From Asticcacaulis sp. MM231 (GTDB taxonomy: Bacteria; Pseudomonadota; Alphaproteobacteria; Caulobacterales; Caulobacteraceae): 64,000 nucleotides of DNA. Shown piece by piece: positions 17,354-26,085 of the stretch. A program made the position numbers and the translations under genes. Below the pieces are notes generated by a model, which worked only from the letters and a program-made list of their open reading frames with translations, searched no databases and was not told the origin of the DNA. Each line of letters opens with the position of its first letter. Position 1 is the stretch's first letter. Where the stretch lies: assembly GCF_964186625.1 (NCBI RefSeq), contig NZ_OZ075110.1, positions 248,001 to 312,000 of the forward strand, written 5' to 3'.

Positions 17354-17541
17354 GATGCGGCATCCTTGGACTTGGAGACGCGTTCTTTGTTAAGATTACG
17401 AAGCAAGGTTGGAGGGCGGCGGCTAATAATGCACTCTGATTTAATTTCGTTTTTACGTCCTTCAGGGGACTGAAAGTGCTTTCGGTGCGCCCTTAATAGT
17501 CAGTAGCGTTTAGATTGGGACTGGGGACACTGCGGGATTTG

Positions 17542-18118
17542 TTACAAGAGGTCCTTATATTCCGACAAAAAGTCGGCAGTCTCTGACATTCCCAGTGTTT
17601 CGATTTTCAAGATTAAGCCTTCGGCGGTTATCTCGGGGTTATTGAACCTTTCTCGCATGATCCGCAAAGCTGCTACTGCTTCGGGCCCAGCCAGGTCGAG
17701 AATGTCTGCAACAAACTGATCTAAAGTTAGGATTTCGATATCGTGGAGCGCCAACTCACCATCAGGAAAATCCTTGACGTTTTCGGTAACGATCACTTCC
17801 GCCTTTGCTTTAATAGCTGCCGCCAGGACATGACAATCTTCCGGGTCTGGCAGGTTTAAGCTGTCTTCGATGGTTTTCAATCCGGTGACAATAGCTTCCG
17901 GAAAAGCCGCCTCAATGCGATCACGTTGTCGCTTCGCATTTTCCGCGCTCTCAGTACCATCCGCGCAATATCTCTCAAATTCATCGAGTATACGAGACGA
18001 CCAGTAGGGCCGAAAGAATCCGGCCTCCTACCAAGGAGAGGATGATATTGCGCGTCAGGGCACCAGCGAGCACATTGGCATCAACGACAATTGAAAACGG
18101 ATCCGCTCTTTCGCTCAT
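17542..18118 (-). pseudogene. PIN-domain toxin gene with a one-base frameshift
   Basis: From ATG 18118 the frame begins with the PIN core SIVVDANVLAGALTRN, in which the first catalytic Asp is present, then runs to a stop. A +1 shift at the GGAGGCC near 18028-18033 restores the family sequence AGFFRPYWSSRILDEFERY. The remainder follows, including LPDPEDCHVLAAAI with the second acidic site and VIVTENVKDFP. Removing one G would make a ~191-residue PIN protein. PIN toxins are metal-dependent ribonucleases. The ATG overlaps the antitoxin stop codon (ATGA). As written the toxin is inactive; a sequencing error is possible. Confidence 0.82.
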
Positions 18119-18594
18119 AGATATCCGTTCTCTGAATCTTCGCGCGCCATCTCGGATAGGATGCGCGCACGTTCAGAGTCACGCTTCTCCTTATAAGCAA
18201 AGAGATCTTCTGCTTTTATCCGGCGATGGCGACCTGTTTTTGTAAAATTAATCTCGTCGCTTTCGAGCAATTTGACGAGATAGGGCCGCGAGACATTGAG
18301 CATGTCGGCGGCCTGCTGTGTGGTCAGTTCGGCATTAACCGGCATAATGCTGAAGCTTTTTCCACTGGAGATCAAACGTGAAATATCGAGGAACGTCTGA
18401 GCCAACAAAGGTGACAGAGTCACTTCCGCTATCTGACCTTTCTCCAGGGCCAGCTTCATTGAAACCGGCGTGTCTTCGGACATCAATTCGGCAAGAATTT
18501 GGCGCAGTTGATTGGCTCGCTCACGGTCGATTTCCGTAGGCATCCGATCAGCGAAATTTTCAGCGTGCAGTGCAGCCATGATCAATTCCCACAT
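18115..18594 (-). CDS. Antitoxin with excisionase-type helix-turn-helix
   Basis: 159 residues (145 or so if ATG 18579 is used). A central MerR/excisionase-like DNA-binding segment at ~88-135 (ELTTQQAADMLNVSRPYLVK, then GRHRRIKAEDLFAY) is typical of antitoxins paired with PIN_3-type toxins. The N-terminal ~80 residues probably mediate dimerisation, and the C-terminal acidic/basic tail probably binds the toxin. Its stop overlaps the toxin ATG. Dyad sequences at 18615-18663 upstream are candidate autoregulatory sites. Confidence 0.82.
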   Translation of the reverse strand: MWELIMAALHAENFADRMPTEIDRERANQLRQILAELMSEDTPVSMKLALEKGQIAEVTLSPLLAQTFLDISRLISSGKSFSIMPVNAELTTQQAADMLNVSRPYLVKLLESDEINFTKTGRHRRIKAEDLFAYKEKRDSERARILSEMAREDSENGYL

Positions 18595-18610
18595 TTCTTT
18601 GTCTTGTCAT
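18560..18610 (-). CDS. Possible 16-residue leader ORF overlapping the antitoxin start
   Basis: On the minus strand GAGGG, part of a dyad arm, sits four to five bases before an ATG at 18610 that opens a 16-residue frame (MTRQRNVG...) ending at 18560. It overlaps the first codons of the antitoxin in another frame. The strong Shine-Dalgarno is about 20 bases from the antitoxin ATG, so it fits the leader better. It could be fortuitous; a similar arrangement occurs at 26997-27091. Confidence 0.3.
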   Translation of the reverse strand: MTRQRNVGIDHGCTAR

Positions 18611-18614
18611 TTTC

Positions 18615-18663
18615 CCTCATATAGTCTCTATGAGGACAAGTCGCAATATTCGAAATATTCGAA
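18615..18663 (-). promoter_or_regulatory. Dyads upstream of the PIN toxin-antitoxin operon
   Basis: CCTCATA at 18615-18621 and TATGAGG at 18629-18635 form a 7-bp inverted repeat with a 7-base spacer. Further upstream two TTCGAA palindromes, at 18649-18654 and 18658-18663, are spaced nine bases apart. Antitoxins of this type repress their own promoter, so these are candidate operators. Which dyad is bound is not known. Confidence 0.45.
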
Positions 18664-18733
18664 ACGAATTAAGATTTTGTAATTGACGTCGGGTGTCAGC
18701 CGTTTGCGGCGCCTAATTAATTCTGGTACGTGG

Positions 18734-19321
18734 TCACTCGGGAAACGCGCTCTCAGGTAATTGTACTAAACGAAGGTTGTCGAGATAATCAGACCACCAT
18801 TGTGCCATGCGTACTCGTTCATCCCAAGGCCGCCCCCCGGTGGTAAATTGCCCTGACGGTGTCACTGCCTTGGTGTGCAAGCGCGCGTTCGATTGCGTCG
18901 GCAGACCAAAGGCCAGCCTCGTTCAACAACGTGCTAGCCGTGCTTCGGAAGCCATGGGAGGTCATTTCGCCGGAACCAAACCCCATTCGGCGTAAAGCGG
19001 CATTCAACGTGTTTGGGCGATTGGCTTTTGCCAATCGCTCACCGCTGGAAATACGAACTTGCTTCTGCTTCGATATTTCTCTGCCTCGGCCAAGATTTAC
19101 AACACTTGGGTAGACAGTGGGACGGCGTGGTCGTCCCTCATTTTCATCTTTGGCCCAGGAATTCGCCAAACGGCCTTCTTCAGATCGAATTCATCCCATT
19201 CCGCGTGTCGTAGCTCTCCAGGTCTTACAAAAACATGAGGGAGCCCCCGCATGTGTCCGTTGGCACCCAGGGACGTCCCCGGCTTGATGTAAGGGATCTG
19301 GGTTTCGTTATCCCAGGCCAT
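18734..19321 (-). pseudogene. Decayed tyrosine integrase
   Basis: Pieces of a P4-type phage/ICE integrase are spread over three frames. The first has PHVFVRPGELRHAEWDEFD (first catalytic Arg) and the MKMRDDHAVPLSTQ block, ending at an ochre stop at 19097-19099. A second frame carries EMTSHGFRSTASTLLNEAG (second Arg region) and RAIYHRG with the catalytic Tyr. After a G-run (18833-18838) a third frame has WDERVRMAQWWSDYLDNLR, the usual integrase C-terminus, ending at 18734. The N-terminal arm-binding region is missing. The gene is dead, with a nonsense codon and at least two frameshifts, and marks a former integrated element. Confidence 0.85.
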
Positions 19322-19421
19322 GGCGTGGGCGCATCCGGATCACACCCACGCGCTGATGGGTCATTTTTTCTTGATCACGGATGACAAAGTTATGGTAAAG
19401 GCCCCGAAATGGGGGACTGAT

Positions 19422-20033
19422 ATGAAACTGCGTGTATTTTCGAAGACCTGGGGCCGGCTATCTCTCGGTATGGCCGCCCTGCTTTCCATCGTGATCGCCG
19501 CGCCCGCCTGGAGCGGAAACTTTGCCCCCCTGAAAGCGCTGTTCGTTTTTGGCGCTTTCACGGCCTGGGTCATGGCCGAGCTTGCCTCTGATTCAGACAC
19601 AAAGGCGCCCAACCCCAATGACGTTGTCCTGTTCGGGCAAGTCAACGACCTGTTCAATCACCGCGCCTTGCAGTTCCTGAGGGAGCATGAATTCGGCGGT
19701 GCCTTCAGTGATAGGGACGTCTTGTTCTGTTACACCTTCGACTCCACCTGGATCGGGGCGATCTACGCCTTTCAGGACAAGAGTCTCAACACGCAACTCA
19801 TGAAATGTAAGGCTGCGTGCTCAGACTTCATTGAATTTATAGAGGTCAATACGTTTTACACGTCAGCCGGTTTGCGGTCGGCAAGGCATGACACGCTGTC
19901 CATGACGGACGAACGGGGACGCACCCTGTTTGAGAAGCGCCGCAAAAAGTTAAATGAGCTGAGCAGCGCGTTATACGCACAGATTGACGCCCTGCAATAC
20001 GAGGCGCGTCGCAAAGGCCTCACCCCTGAATAA
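19422..20033 (+). CDS. Small membrane protein of unknown function (203 aa)
   Basis: ATG 19422 was chosen because GGGGGA lies about four bases upstream; the frame is open further 5' but that part overlaps the integrase remnant. Two hydrophobic segments near residues ~13-30 and ~36-55 are followed by a soluble, mostly helical domain with conserved-looking aromatic and Cys residues (DVLFCYTFDSTW, KCKAACSDF). The Lys/Arg-rich C-terminus looks coiled. No family recognised. Probably an inner-membrane protein with a cytoplasmic C-terminal domain. Confidence 0.6.
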   Translation: MKLRVFSKTWGRLSLGMAALLSIVIAAPAWSGNFAPLKALFVFGAFTAWVMAELASDSDTKAPNPNDVVLFGQVNDLFNHRALQFLREHEFGGAFSDRDVLFCYTFDSTWIGAIYAFQDKSLNTQLMKCKAACSDFIEFIEVNTFYTSAGLRSARHDTLSMTDERGRTLFEKRRKKLNELSSALYAQIDALQYEARRKGLTPE

Positions 20034-20206
20034 TCCGCGCAAGCGGGCTCATCCTGTCAAAGGGTAGCCCCTCCGTAAGACCTCAGGTCGCCGTAAGATC
20101 AGGCGTGAGCGAGGGGCTGGACGCCCCCACTCGACGGCATCAAAGTGCCAGAATGGTCATTGGGGACCAAGCAAGAGAGGAAGCGTCCGTGGCCCCAAAG
20201 CCCCCC

Positions 20207-20908
20207 CTAATAGGAGCCGCGCTGGAAGAGGACGGCCGGAACGGTGGCAAACAGGATCATCAGGTACAGACGCAAGGAGCGCTTGCGCGCAAACATTCGG
20301 TCCATGGCCACCCGGCGATTATAGGTGACGTCATTGCGACCCATAACTTGCCACAGCCCGGTGATGCCCGGCAACACGGACGCATAGTGCCGGAACGAAG
20401 AACCGTATTTGACGACCTCCGCACGAATGATCGGACGCGGCCCGACAAGGCTCATTTCCCCACGCAACACATTGATCAGTTGAGGGAATTCGTCAACGCT
20501 GGTCTTGCGCAGGAACTTGCCCAGGGGCGTGATGCGCGGGTCATTGCGCAGCTTATGATCCGCACGCCACTCCGCGAGGGCGACCGGATCAGATTGCAGG
20601 ATTTTCCGCAGGATATCGTCAGACTTTACGTACATGCTGCGAAATTTGAGGCAATTGAATTCTTTGCCATTCAGACCGATGCGACCATGACTGAAGAAGA
20701 TCGGTCCGTCATCCTGCACCTTCACAAGAACCGCAACCACGACAAAGACGGGCAAGAGAAAAAGGATAGCCATCAGGCTAATAACGACGTCAAGGATCCG
20801 GATCAAGATATTCTGCTTGTAGTTCTTAAGGGGGTTAGATGGCTTGTCGCGGTCTCGACCGGCAAGTTCACGGCTCATCTCAGGTGTAAAAACGGAAAGG
20901 GACTTCAT
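20207..20908 (-). CDS. Initiating sugar-phosphate transferase (WbaP/PssY type)
   Basis: 233 residues from ATG 20908, preceded by GAGGC; an upstream in-frame start at 20992 is less likely. One membrane helix near residues ~38-60 is followed by the bacterial sugar-transferase domain: GRIGLNGKEFNCLKFRSMY, DPRITPLGKFLRKTSVDEFPQ, GEMSLVGPRP and LPGITGLWQVMGRN. The enzyme moves a hexose-1-phosphate from UDP-sugar onto undecaprenyl phosphate, the first step in making an exopolysaccharide repeat unit. It is only the C-terminal catalytic half of WbaP-like enzymes, as in Caulobacter PssY/PssZ/HfsE. A related gene lies at 32168-32887. Confidence 0.92.
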   Translation of the reverse strand: MKSLSVFTPEMSRELAGRDRDKPSNPLKNYKQNILIRILDVVISLMAILFLLPVFVVVAVLVKVQDDGPIFFSHGRIGLNGKEFNCLKFRSMYVKSDDILRKILQSDPVALAEWRADHKLRNDPRITPLGKFLRKTSVDEFPQLINVLRGEMSLVGPRPIIRAEVVKYGSSFRHYASVLPGITGLWQVMGRNDVTYNRRVAMDRMFARKRSLRLYLMILFATVPAVLFQRGSY

Positions 20909-21412
20909 GAACTTGCCTCTAAATGAAACATAAGTGCGCTTGTTTCCCATCCATCGCAAATATCGTTCCACGCACATCTGGCATGGCGACACTTATCGTT
21001 TAACGCGTATACGGCCGGCTCGTCGTCAAGCCAACAGCGTATATCAGGCCAAATCCACAGCGGGGCCCCAAAAGGCCCCATTCCCGCCGGAAAGGTTTAA
21101 TGGCTTGAATTTACAACACAACCTTTAAAAATACCCTAGTAAGCGCCGCGATAATTTTAGCGTAGACCTGCCATCCTATTAACCTTTTTAACCGCGGCGT
21201 CCAGAAAAACTACGTGCCTTATCCGCGTCCCCTCCAAAAATTCGCACACGGTGTGTCTTCAACACGTCACAAAAAATCCATATTGCGAAAACCTGAACGC
21301 GGAGGAATGCATCATCTTACCAGGTAAGGGGTTTTGCCCATAGGGCGGGCGCTGCAGGGGCCATCCTTGACCTCGTTTTTCAGGTTAAGGGCCGCCCGTC
21401 CCCGGCCGTCCG
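20909..21412. other. Intergenic region
   Basis: About 500 bases between two minus-strand genes. It presumably holds the promoter of the sugar transferase. I see no gene. Confidence 0.4.
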
Positions 21413-22702
21413 TTAAGGCATGAGCTCGAGAAGGACGGGGTGATCGGGCACGGGGATAACAAGTTCGCCCTTATCCATCACGGCATCGGTGGGCGCTTCT
21501 GACAGCAGGGGATCATAAAGGCGTGCTGACGTCACGCCTGCAGGTAAGGTCACCCGCACTGGGGTCACCTTTGTCGCCTTGGGCGTCTTCTCGACGTGGT
21601 CCCAAAACACCTGCTCGCTCCACAAGGCGACCAGGTAGCGTCGATCGGCTTTCTGCAGGACCACGATGTGGGCCTTCTCAGGCAGGCCTGACAGTTTCAG
21701 ATCGAGGGGCTGGGTGACGAAAGATCTGGCATCGGGACGGGCGTCGGCCAGAAGGGTGGTTAAGTTGTGCAAGGCGACAGCGCTTATCTTCTTGCGATAT
21801 TGGACGTCATAAAGCCCGAAGTGCCATTCCCGGTCAGCGTTGTTCGGGTCAGGCTTCTCATCAAAAAGTTGATAGAGATAGGTGCGGGCAAAGCCATTCT
21901 CAATCCCGGAAAAAATCCCGCTGAGAATACCCTTGGCCTGTCCGGCCTCATCGACGCCCACCACCAGCCATCCCCTCTCAGGCATGGAGGCATAGCCAAA
22001 TTCTGTCACCACCATCGGCAACTTACTGGCGCTGGCCAGGTCTTTCATGCCGCGAAACCAGCCGTCGGGCGGATATCCGTTTTGCGGATAAAGGTGGGCA
22101 TTGCCGTAATCGGCGCGGCCGGCCAGCGAGGTCGGTAAAGGCATGACGCCGGTCAGGTCATAGACCGGAATGTCCTTCAAAACCTCATGCGATCGCACGA
22201 TCGAGAACAGTTGTTTTTGCGCCGCGACCGCAGCGCCGGGACCTGTTTCGCCGCCAAACGTGACCGGCGCATGATCGACCTCATTGAAGCCTTCGATCGC
22301 CGAGATCTTGCCCGGCCTGCCCTTGGCCAGGTCGATCACCGGCAGGATAGACTTTACCAGATCGACCTTGCCGCCTGGCACGACAAAATCGATGTTCAGG
22401 CCCGCCCGCATCAATTGGTCATAATACCCAAGGGGCGCCGCCCCGGAAAGCCAGGGCATCGGCGTGAGTTCGCGGATATGATCAACGCCGACATAATCGA
22501 GCGCCCGCAAAACCGCCGGAAAGTCCGCATAGGTGGTGTCGAGGTAGTTCACATGGGTGTTGATGCCGATGGTCGCGCGCGCGTCTTCGCTGCGCATGGC
22601 GGGATAGACCTCGGCCTTTACCTGTACCGCCTGGCAAGCCAACAGGGCGGCGAAAACGACGCTAAGCGCCCGTGCCTTAAGCAAAGAGAGGGGGTTAAGC
22701 AT
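21413..22702 (-). CDS. Secreted glycoside hydrolase, clan GH-A type
   Basis: 429 residues with a Sec signal peptide (LSVVFAALLACQAVQVKA). The TIM-barrel fold is suggested by GINTHVNY near the start, the acid/base motif EGFNEVDH around residue 145 and the nucleophile motif MVVTEFGYA around 240, the two glutamates of clan-A glycosidases. A small beta-rich C-terminal domain follows. AGGAG lies before the ATG. Within an exopolysaccharide locus such enzymes trim the polymer or limit its length in the periplasm. The exact family (GH5, GH39 or another clan-A family) and the substrate cannot be settled by eye. Confidence 0.8.
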   Translation of the reverse strand: MLNPLSLLKARALSVVFAALLACQAVQVKAEVYPAMRSEDARATIGINTHVNYLDTTYADFPAVLRALDYVGVDHIRELTPMPWLSGAAPLGYYDQLMRAGLNIDFVVPGGKVDLVKSILPVIDLAKGRPGKISAIEGFNEVDHAPVTFGGETGPGAAVAAQKQLFSIVRSHEVLKDIPVYDLTGVMPLPTSLAGRADYGNAHLYPQNGYPPDGWFRGMKDLASASKLPMVVTEFGYASMPERGWLVVGVDEAGQAKGILSGIFSGIENGFARTYLYQLFDEKPDPNNADREWHFGLYDVQYRKKISAVALHNLTTLLADARPDARSFVTQPLDLKLSGLPEKAHIVVLQKADRRYLVALWSEQVFWDHVEKTPKATKVTPVRVTLPAGVTSARLYDPLLSEAPTDAVMDKGELVIPVPDHPVLLELMP

Positions 22703-22785
22703 GGAAGACGCTCCTGTACATACCTATACAGTAGCACCCTTAAAGCCTTGATACGACGACAATAAGGCCCTGACCCAGAGCCCGC

Positions 22786-23067
22786 TTAGAGCGCGCTGAC
22801 CAGACCGATGATCGCCGCCCAGCACGCAGCGCTGAAAGCCACAGCCCCGATAACCGTGACAACGAACGGAATTTTCTTTGAATTAAACTCAATGCTCTGG
22901 CTGGCCGAGTAGGCGCGTTCGATCTCGGTCTGGAAATCGTGAACGGGCGAGCCTTGACCCGTGTGCGAAAGGGCGTCCGCAACGGAAACTTTTCTGGCTG
23001 ATTTCGGCGCACCCGTCGAGACAGGCGACGCATGAGGCAGCTTCAATTTTGTGGCGCGTAAGGACAT
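22786..23067 (-). CDS. Small C-terminally anchored membrane protein (93 aa)
   Basis: ATG 23067 was chosen because ACGGAG lies seven bases upstream. Residues ~1-65 are polar, and ~68-93 form a helix (KKIPFVVTVIGAVAFSAACW) that closely matches the C-terminal helix of the 71-residue protein at 2084-2299. No known family. It sits beside the glycosidase and upstream of the divergently transcribed exopolysaccharide genes, so a role in polysaccharide assembly or its regulation is possible but unproven. Confidence 0.6.
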   Translation of the reverse strand: MSLRATKLKLPHASPVSTGAPKSARKVSVADALSHTGQGSPVHDFQTEIERAYSASQSIEFNSKKIPFVVTVIGAVAFSAACWAAIIGLVSAL

Positions 23068-23474
23068 GGGACAACTCCGTTCGAAACTCAACCTACCAAA
23101 CTAGAGTTAAATGCAAGTTTCCAATCTAGGTTAATTTAGTGTTATATTTCACGAAGTGACCAAATTTCTCGTATTTGTTAACTATATTAAACATTTGAAC
23201 CAAAATGAGACACGTGTACTTAAACATATAACAAAACATATTAAGGTTGCTTAATAGATGGAACGGCGACCCCTGTGGCAGGACAATCGCGCACCTGGCG
23301 TCATTTGCGCACCTGCGAAAAGAAATCTTGCTATGTGTCCGCATGTTCCTTAGCAGCAAGAGACTTGCCGGGCGAAGGCCAGGTGCCGTTGTTATGGCCA
23401 AGGGCGGACCCCTCCCCCGCCACGGCCGCCGACGCAGGTTATGTACCCCTAAGACGTGAGATGGACACCCTTTT
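23068..23474. other. AT-rich divergent promoter region
   Basis: The first ~150 bases are strikingly AT-rich compared with the flanks. They lie between the minus-strand small gene and the plus-strand exopolysaccharide operon, so promoters for both are expected. No gene seen. Confidence 0.5.
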
Positions 23475-24557
23475 ATGAAAGTCGCTTTAGTTCACTACTG
23501 GCTGGTAGGCATGCGCGGCGGGGAGAAGGTCCTCGAGGCCTTCTGCGACCTCTATCCCGACGCCGACATCTTCGCCCTCGTCGCCGACGTCGATAAATTA
23601 TCGCCCAAGATCAGGCGACATAAGATCACCACCTCGTTCCTGCAGAAACTGGGCGGGGTCAAATATTATCAAAAAATGCTGCCGCTCATGCCGATGGCGC
23701 TCGAGTTGTTCGACCTGACCGGGTACGACCTGGTCATATCCTCTGAAGCGGGGCCGGCCAAAGGCGTGATTACGCGTCCGGATGCGGTGCATGTCTGTTA
23801 CTGCCACTCGCCCATGCGTTATATCTGGGACCTCTATCCGCAATATTACGCCAATGCCGGCACGCTGACCCGGCTGGCCATGTCGCTCACCTCGCCCGGC
23901 TTACGCACCTGGGATGTGACGACGGCGGCGCGCGTCGACCATTTTATCGCCAATTCCGCCTATATCGCCAAGCGCATAAAAAAGTTCTACCGGCGCGACT
24001 CGGTTGTGATCAACCCACCGGTCGATATCGCAAGATTTGAGGCGAGCCCGTCGCCCGGTGACTACTATATCTGCGCCGGTCAGATCACCCCCTATAAGAA
24101 GATCGACATCGCGGTGGAGGCCTTTACGCGGCTCAACAAGAAACTGGTCGTCATCGGATCGGGCGCAACCGACGCACTTCGCAAAGCGGCCGGCCCAAGC
24201 GTGACCTTCCTGGGCGCTGTCGACGATGCCACCATGGCGCACCACTTCGCCAACTGCCGCGCGCTGATCTTCCCGGGCGTTGAAGATTTTGGCATCGTGC
24301 CGCTCGAAGTTCTGGCCTGCGGCCGCCCCGTCATTGCCTTCGCCCGCGGCGGCGCGCTGGAGACTGTCATCGACGGCGAAACCGGCATCCTGTTCCACGA
24401 GCAAACGAGTGAAGCCTTGATGGAAGCCGTCGTGAAGATGGATGCGCAGCATCAGACCTTCAGCCCCGTTGATCTGCGCTGTTTTGCCATGGGCTTTGAC
24501 AGATCGGTTTTTGTTGAAAAACTGAGGCAGTTTATGGAAAAAGTAACCTTAAGCTAG
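23475..24557 (+). CDS. Family 4 glycosyltransferase
   Basis: 360 residues with a GT-B fold. The N-terminal lobe starts VALVHYWLVGMRGGEKVLEA; the middle has CHSPMRYIWDLYPQYY, typical of WbaZ-like mannosyltransferases; the C-terminal lobe has YICAGQITPYKKIDIAVEAF and the donor-binding PGVEDFGIVPLEVLACGRPV with the E-x7-E motif. Cytoplasmic or peripheral. It opens a plus-strand run of exopolysaccharide genes. The likely donor is GDP-mannose or another nucleotide sugar, not determinable here. Confidence 0.9.
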   Translation: MKVALVHYWLVGMRGGEKVLEAFCDLYPDADIFALVADVDKLSPKIRRHKITTSFLQKLGGVKYYQKMLPLMPMALELFDLTGYDLVISSEAGPAKGVITRPDAVHVCYCHSPMRYIWDLYPQYYANAGTLTRLAMSLTSPGLRTWDVTTAARVDHFIANSAYIAKRIKKFYRRDSVVINPPVDIARFEASPSPGDYYICAGQITPYKKIDIAVEAFTRLNKKLVVIGSGATDALRKAAGPSVTFLGAVDDATMAHHFANCRALIFPGVEDFGIVPLEVLACGRPVIAFARGGALETVIDGETGILFHEQTSEALMEAVVKMDAQHQTFSPVDLRCFAMGFDRSVFVEKLRQFMEKVTLS

Positions 24558-24633
24558 TCTTTGTATGACACTATGATACGCGCTAAGCGCCGCAAGAGAG
24601 ATAACTCACCCTACACCTACGGAATCTGTTTCT

Positions 24634-26085
24634 ATGGCAAGCGTCCGGCGTCTCGCCGCCAATATCTTTACGACCTGGTTCGCCAATATCTTTAAGGTCG
24701 CTACGCAACTGGTGATGTTGCCGCTTATGGCGCGTCTGTTGGGACCAGCGGATATGGGCCTGTACGCGCTGGCCCTGCCGATCCTGACCTTCGTATCGCT
24801 CCTCTCCGACGGCGGACTGGGGGATTCCCTGGCGCGCGAAAAAGAAATGGATCACCGCGTCTGGTCGAGCGCCTTCTGGGGTCTGCTTGGGTCTGGCATC
24901 CTGTTGTCCGGCTTCGTGTTTGGCGCCTCCTTCGTCATTGGCGCCTTTGCGGGGCAACCCAAGCTGCCGATGATCATGCTGCCGCTGGCCAGCACGCTTC
25001 TGATGGTGGCGGCGACCGTCATTCCCAGCGCCCTGATGCTGCGCGCCGGACGTTCGGGCTTCGGGTCGCTGGGCGACCTGATTGGCTATGTGATCGGCGC
25101 AGGCCTCGCCATTGTGATGGCCTTTAACGGCTTTGGTGTCTGGTCGATGGTGGCGCAGTATTTTACCACCTTCTTCATCCGGATGGTGATGTTCAATATC
25201 TTTTCCCCCTTTCGCCCCAAGCTACGCTTTGACTTTAAGGCCCTGATCGATCACTGGGGCATCGGCGGGTCGATCCTTGGCGGACGCCTGGCCGATCTCG
25301 CCGGCCGCACCATGGAAAATACCCTGGCGTCGAGAAGTCTGGGCGCGGCCCTCCTTGGCAACTATTCCTACGCCAATCAAATCCCCCGCTTCCTGTCCGA
25401 GGCCGTCAGCAACCCGATCTGGCACAATCTCTATTATCTCAGCTTCAGCGGCGACAAAGAGGCCATACCGTCTCACTATGTGCGCCACAGCCGGATGATT
25501 TCGCTGATCGTCTTTCCGGCCGCCATCATGCTGGCCGTCGCCCTGCCTGACGTCGTCCCCCTGCTGCTGGGCCCGCAATGGACCTCCACCATCTATCCGA
25601 TGACCCTGCTTCTGGTAACCTACCCCTTCGTCACCCTGGCGGCGCAGACCGGTGCCGTTCTCTATGCCAAGGGCATTGCCCGCCCGCCCCTGATCGCCTC
25701 GATCCTGATGGCCGTGGCCCGGGTCGCCGTCCTGGCCTGCCTGCCCTGGATCGGCATGCATGGCGTGGCCTGGGGCCTGGCGGTGATCAATATCGTGTAT
25801 TGGCTGGGCCTGACACTCTATTGCCAGCCCATCATCGGCAACACCTTCTCCGCTATGCTCCTGGCGATCGCCGGTCCCATTGGATGCGCCGCGCTCGCCG
25901 GCGCCGCACTTTATGTCATGTTGCATGGAAAGGCCGGTATCGCGTGGCTCTTGGGTTGCGGTTTTGCGGCGGGTCTGGTCTATATCGGCGCCCTGTTCAC
26001 CCTGGACCGCAAGCGCGTCCTGATGGATGTGGCGGTCATAAAAACCATGGTGTCCAAACGTCGCCCGGTTGAGGAGCTAGGATGA
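24634..26085 (+). CDS. Polysaccharide flippase (Wzx-like, MATE/MOP superfamily)
   Basis: 483 residues with about 12-14 hydrophobic segments along its length and the N-terminal TTWFANIFKVATQLVMLPLM pattern of oligosaccharide flippases. It would move undecaprenyl-linked repeat units across the inner membrane. Its stop overlaps the ATG of the next glycosyltransferase (ATGA), so it is in the same operon. It lies close behind the GT4 gene and ahead of a Wzy-like polymerase, a standard Wzx/Wzy context. Confidence 0.9.
   Translation: MASVRRLAANIFTTWFANIFKVATQLVMLPLMARLLGPADMGLYALALPILTFVSLLSDGGLGDSLAREKEMDHRVWSSAFWGLLGSGILLSGFVFGASFVIGAFAGQPKLPMIMLPLASTLLMVAATVIPSALMLRAGRSGFGSLGDLIGYVIGAGLAIVMAFNGFGVWSMVAQYFTTFFIRMVMFNIFSPFRPKLRFDFKALIDHWGIGGSILGGRLADLAGRTMENTLASRSLGAALLGNYSYANQIPRFLSEAVSNPIWHNLYYLSFSGDKEAIPSHYVRHSRMISLIVFPAAIMLAVALPDVVPLLLGPQWTSTIYPMTLLLVTYPFVTLAAQTGAVLYAKGIARPPLIASILMAVARVAVLACLPWIGMHGVAWGLAVINIVYWLGLTLYCQPIIGNTFSAMLLAIAGPIGCAALAGAALYVMLHGKAGIAWLLGCGFAAGLVYIGALFTLDRKRVLMDVAVIKTMVSKRRPVEELG

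Noticed and set aside
20105..20926. 273-residue plus-strand ORF opposite the sugar transferase
   Set aside because: Antisense to a gene with all conserved motifs; no start signal or domain.
25222..25926. 234-residue minus-strand ORF inside the flippase gene
   Set aside because: Composition rich in Gly, Gln, Asp and His with no domain, fully antisense to a well-supported membrane protein; a typical GC-rich shadow frame.
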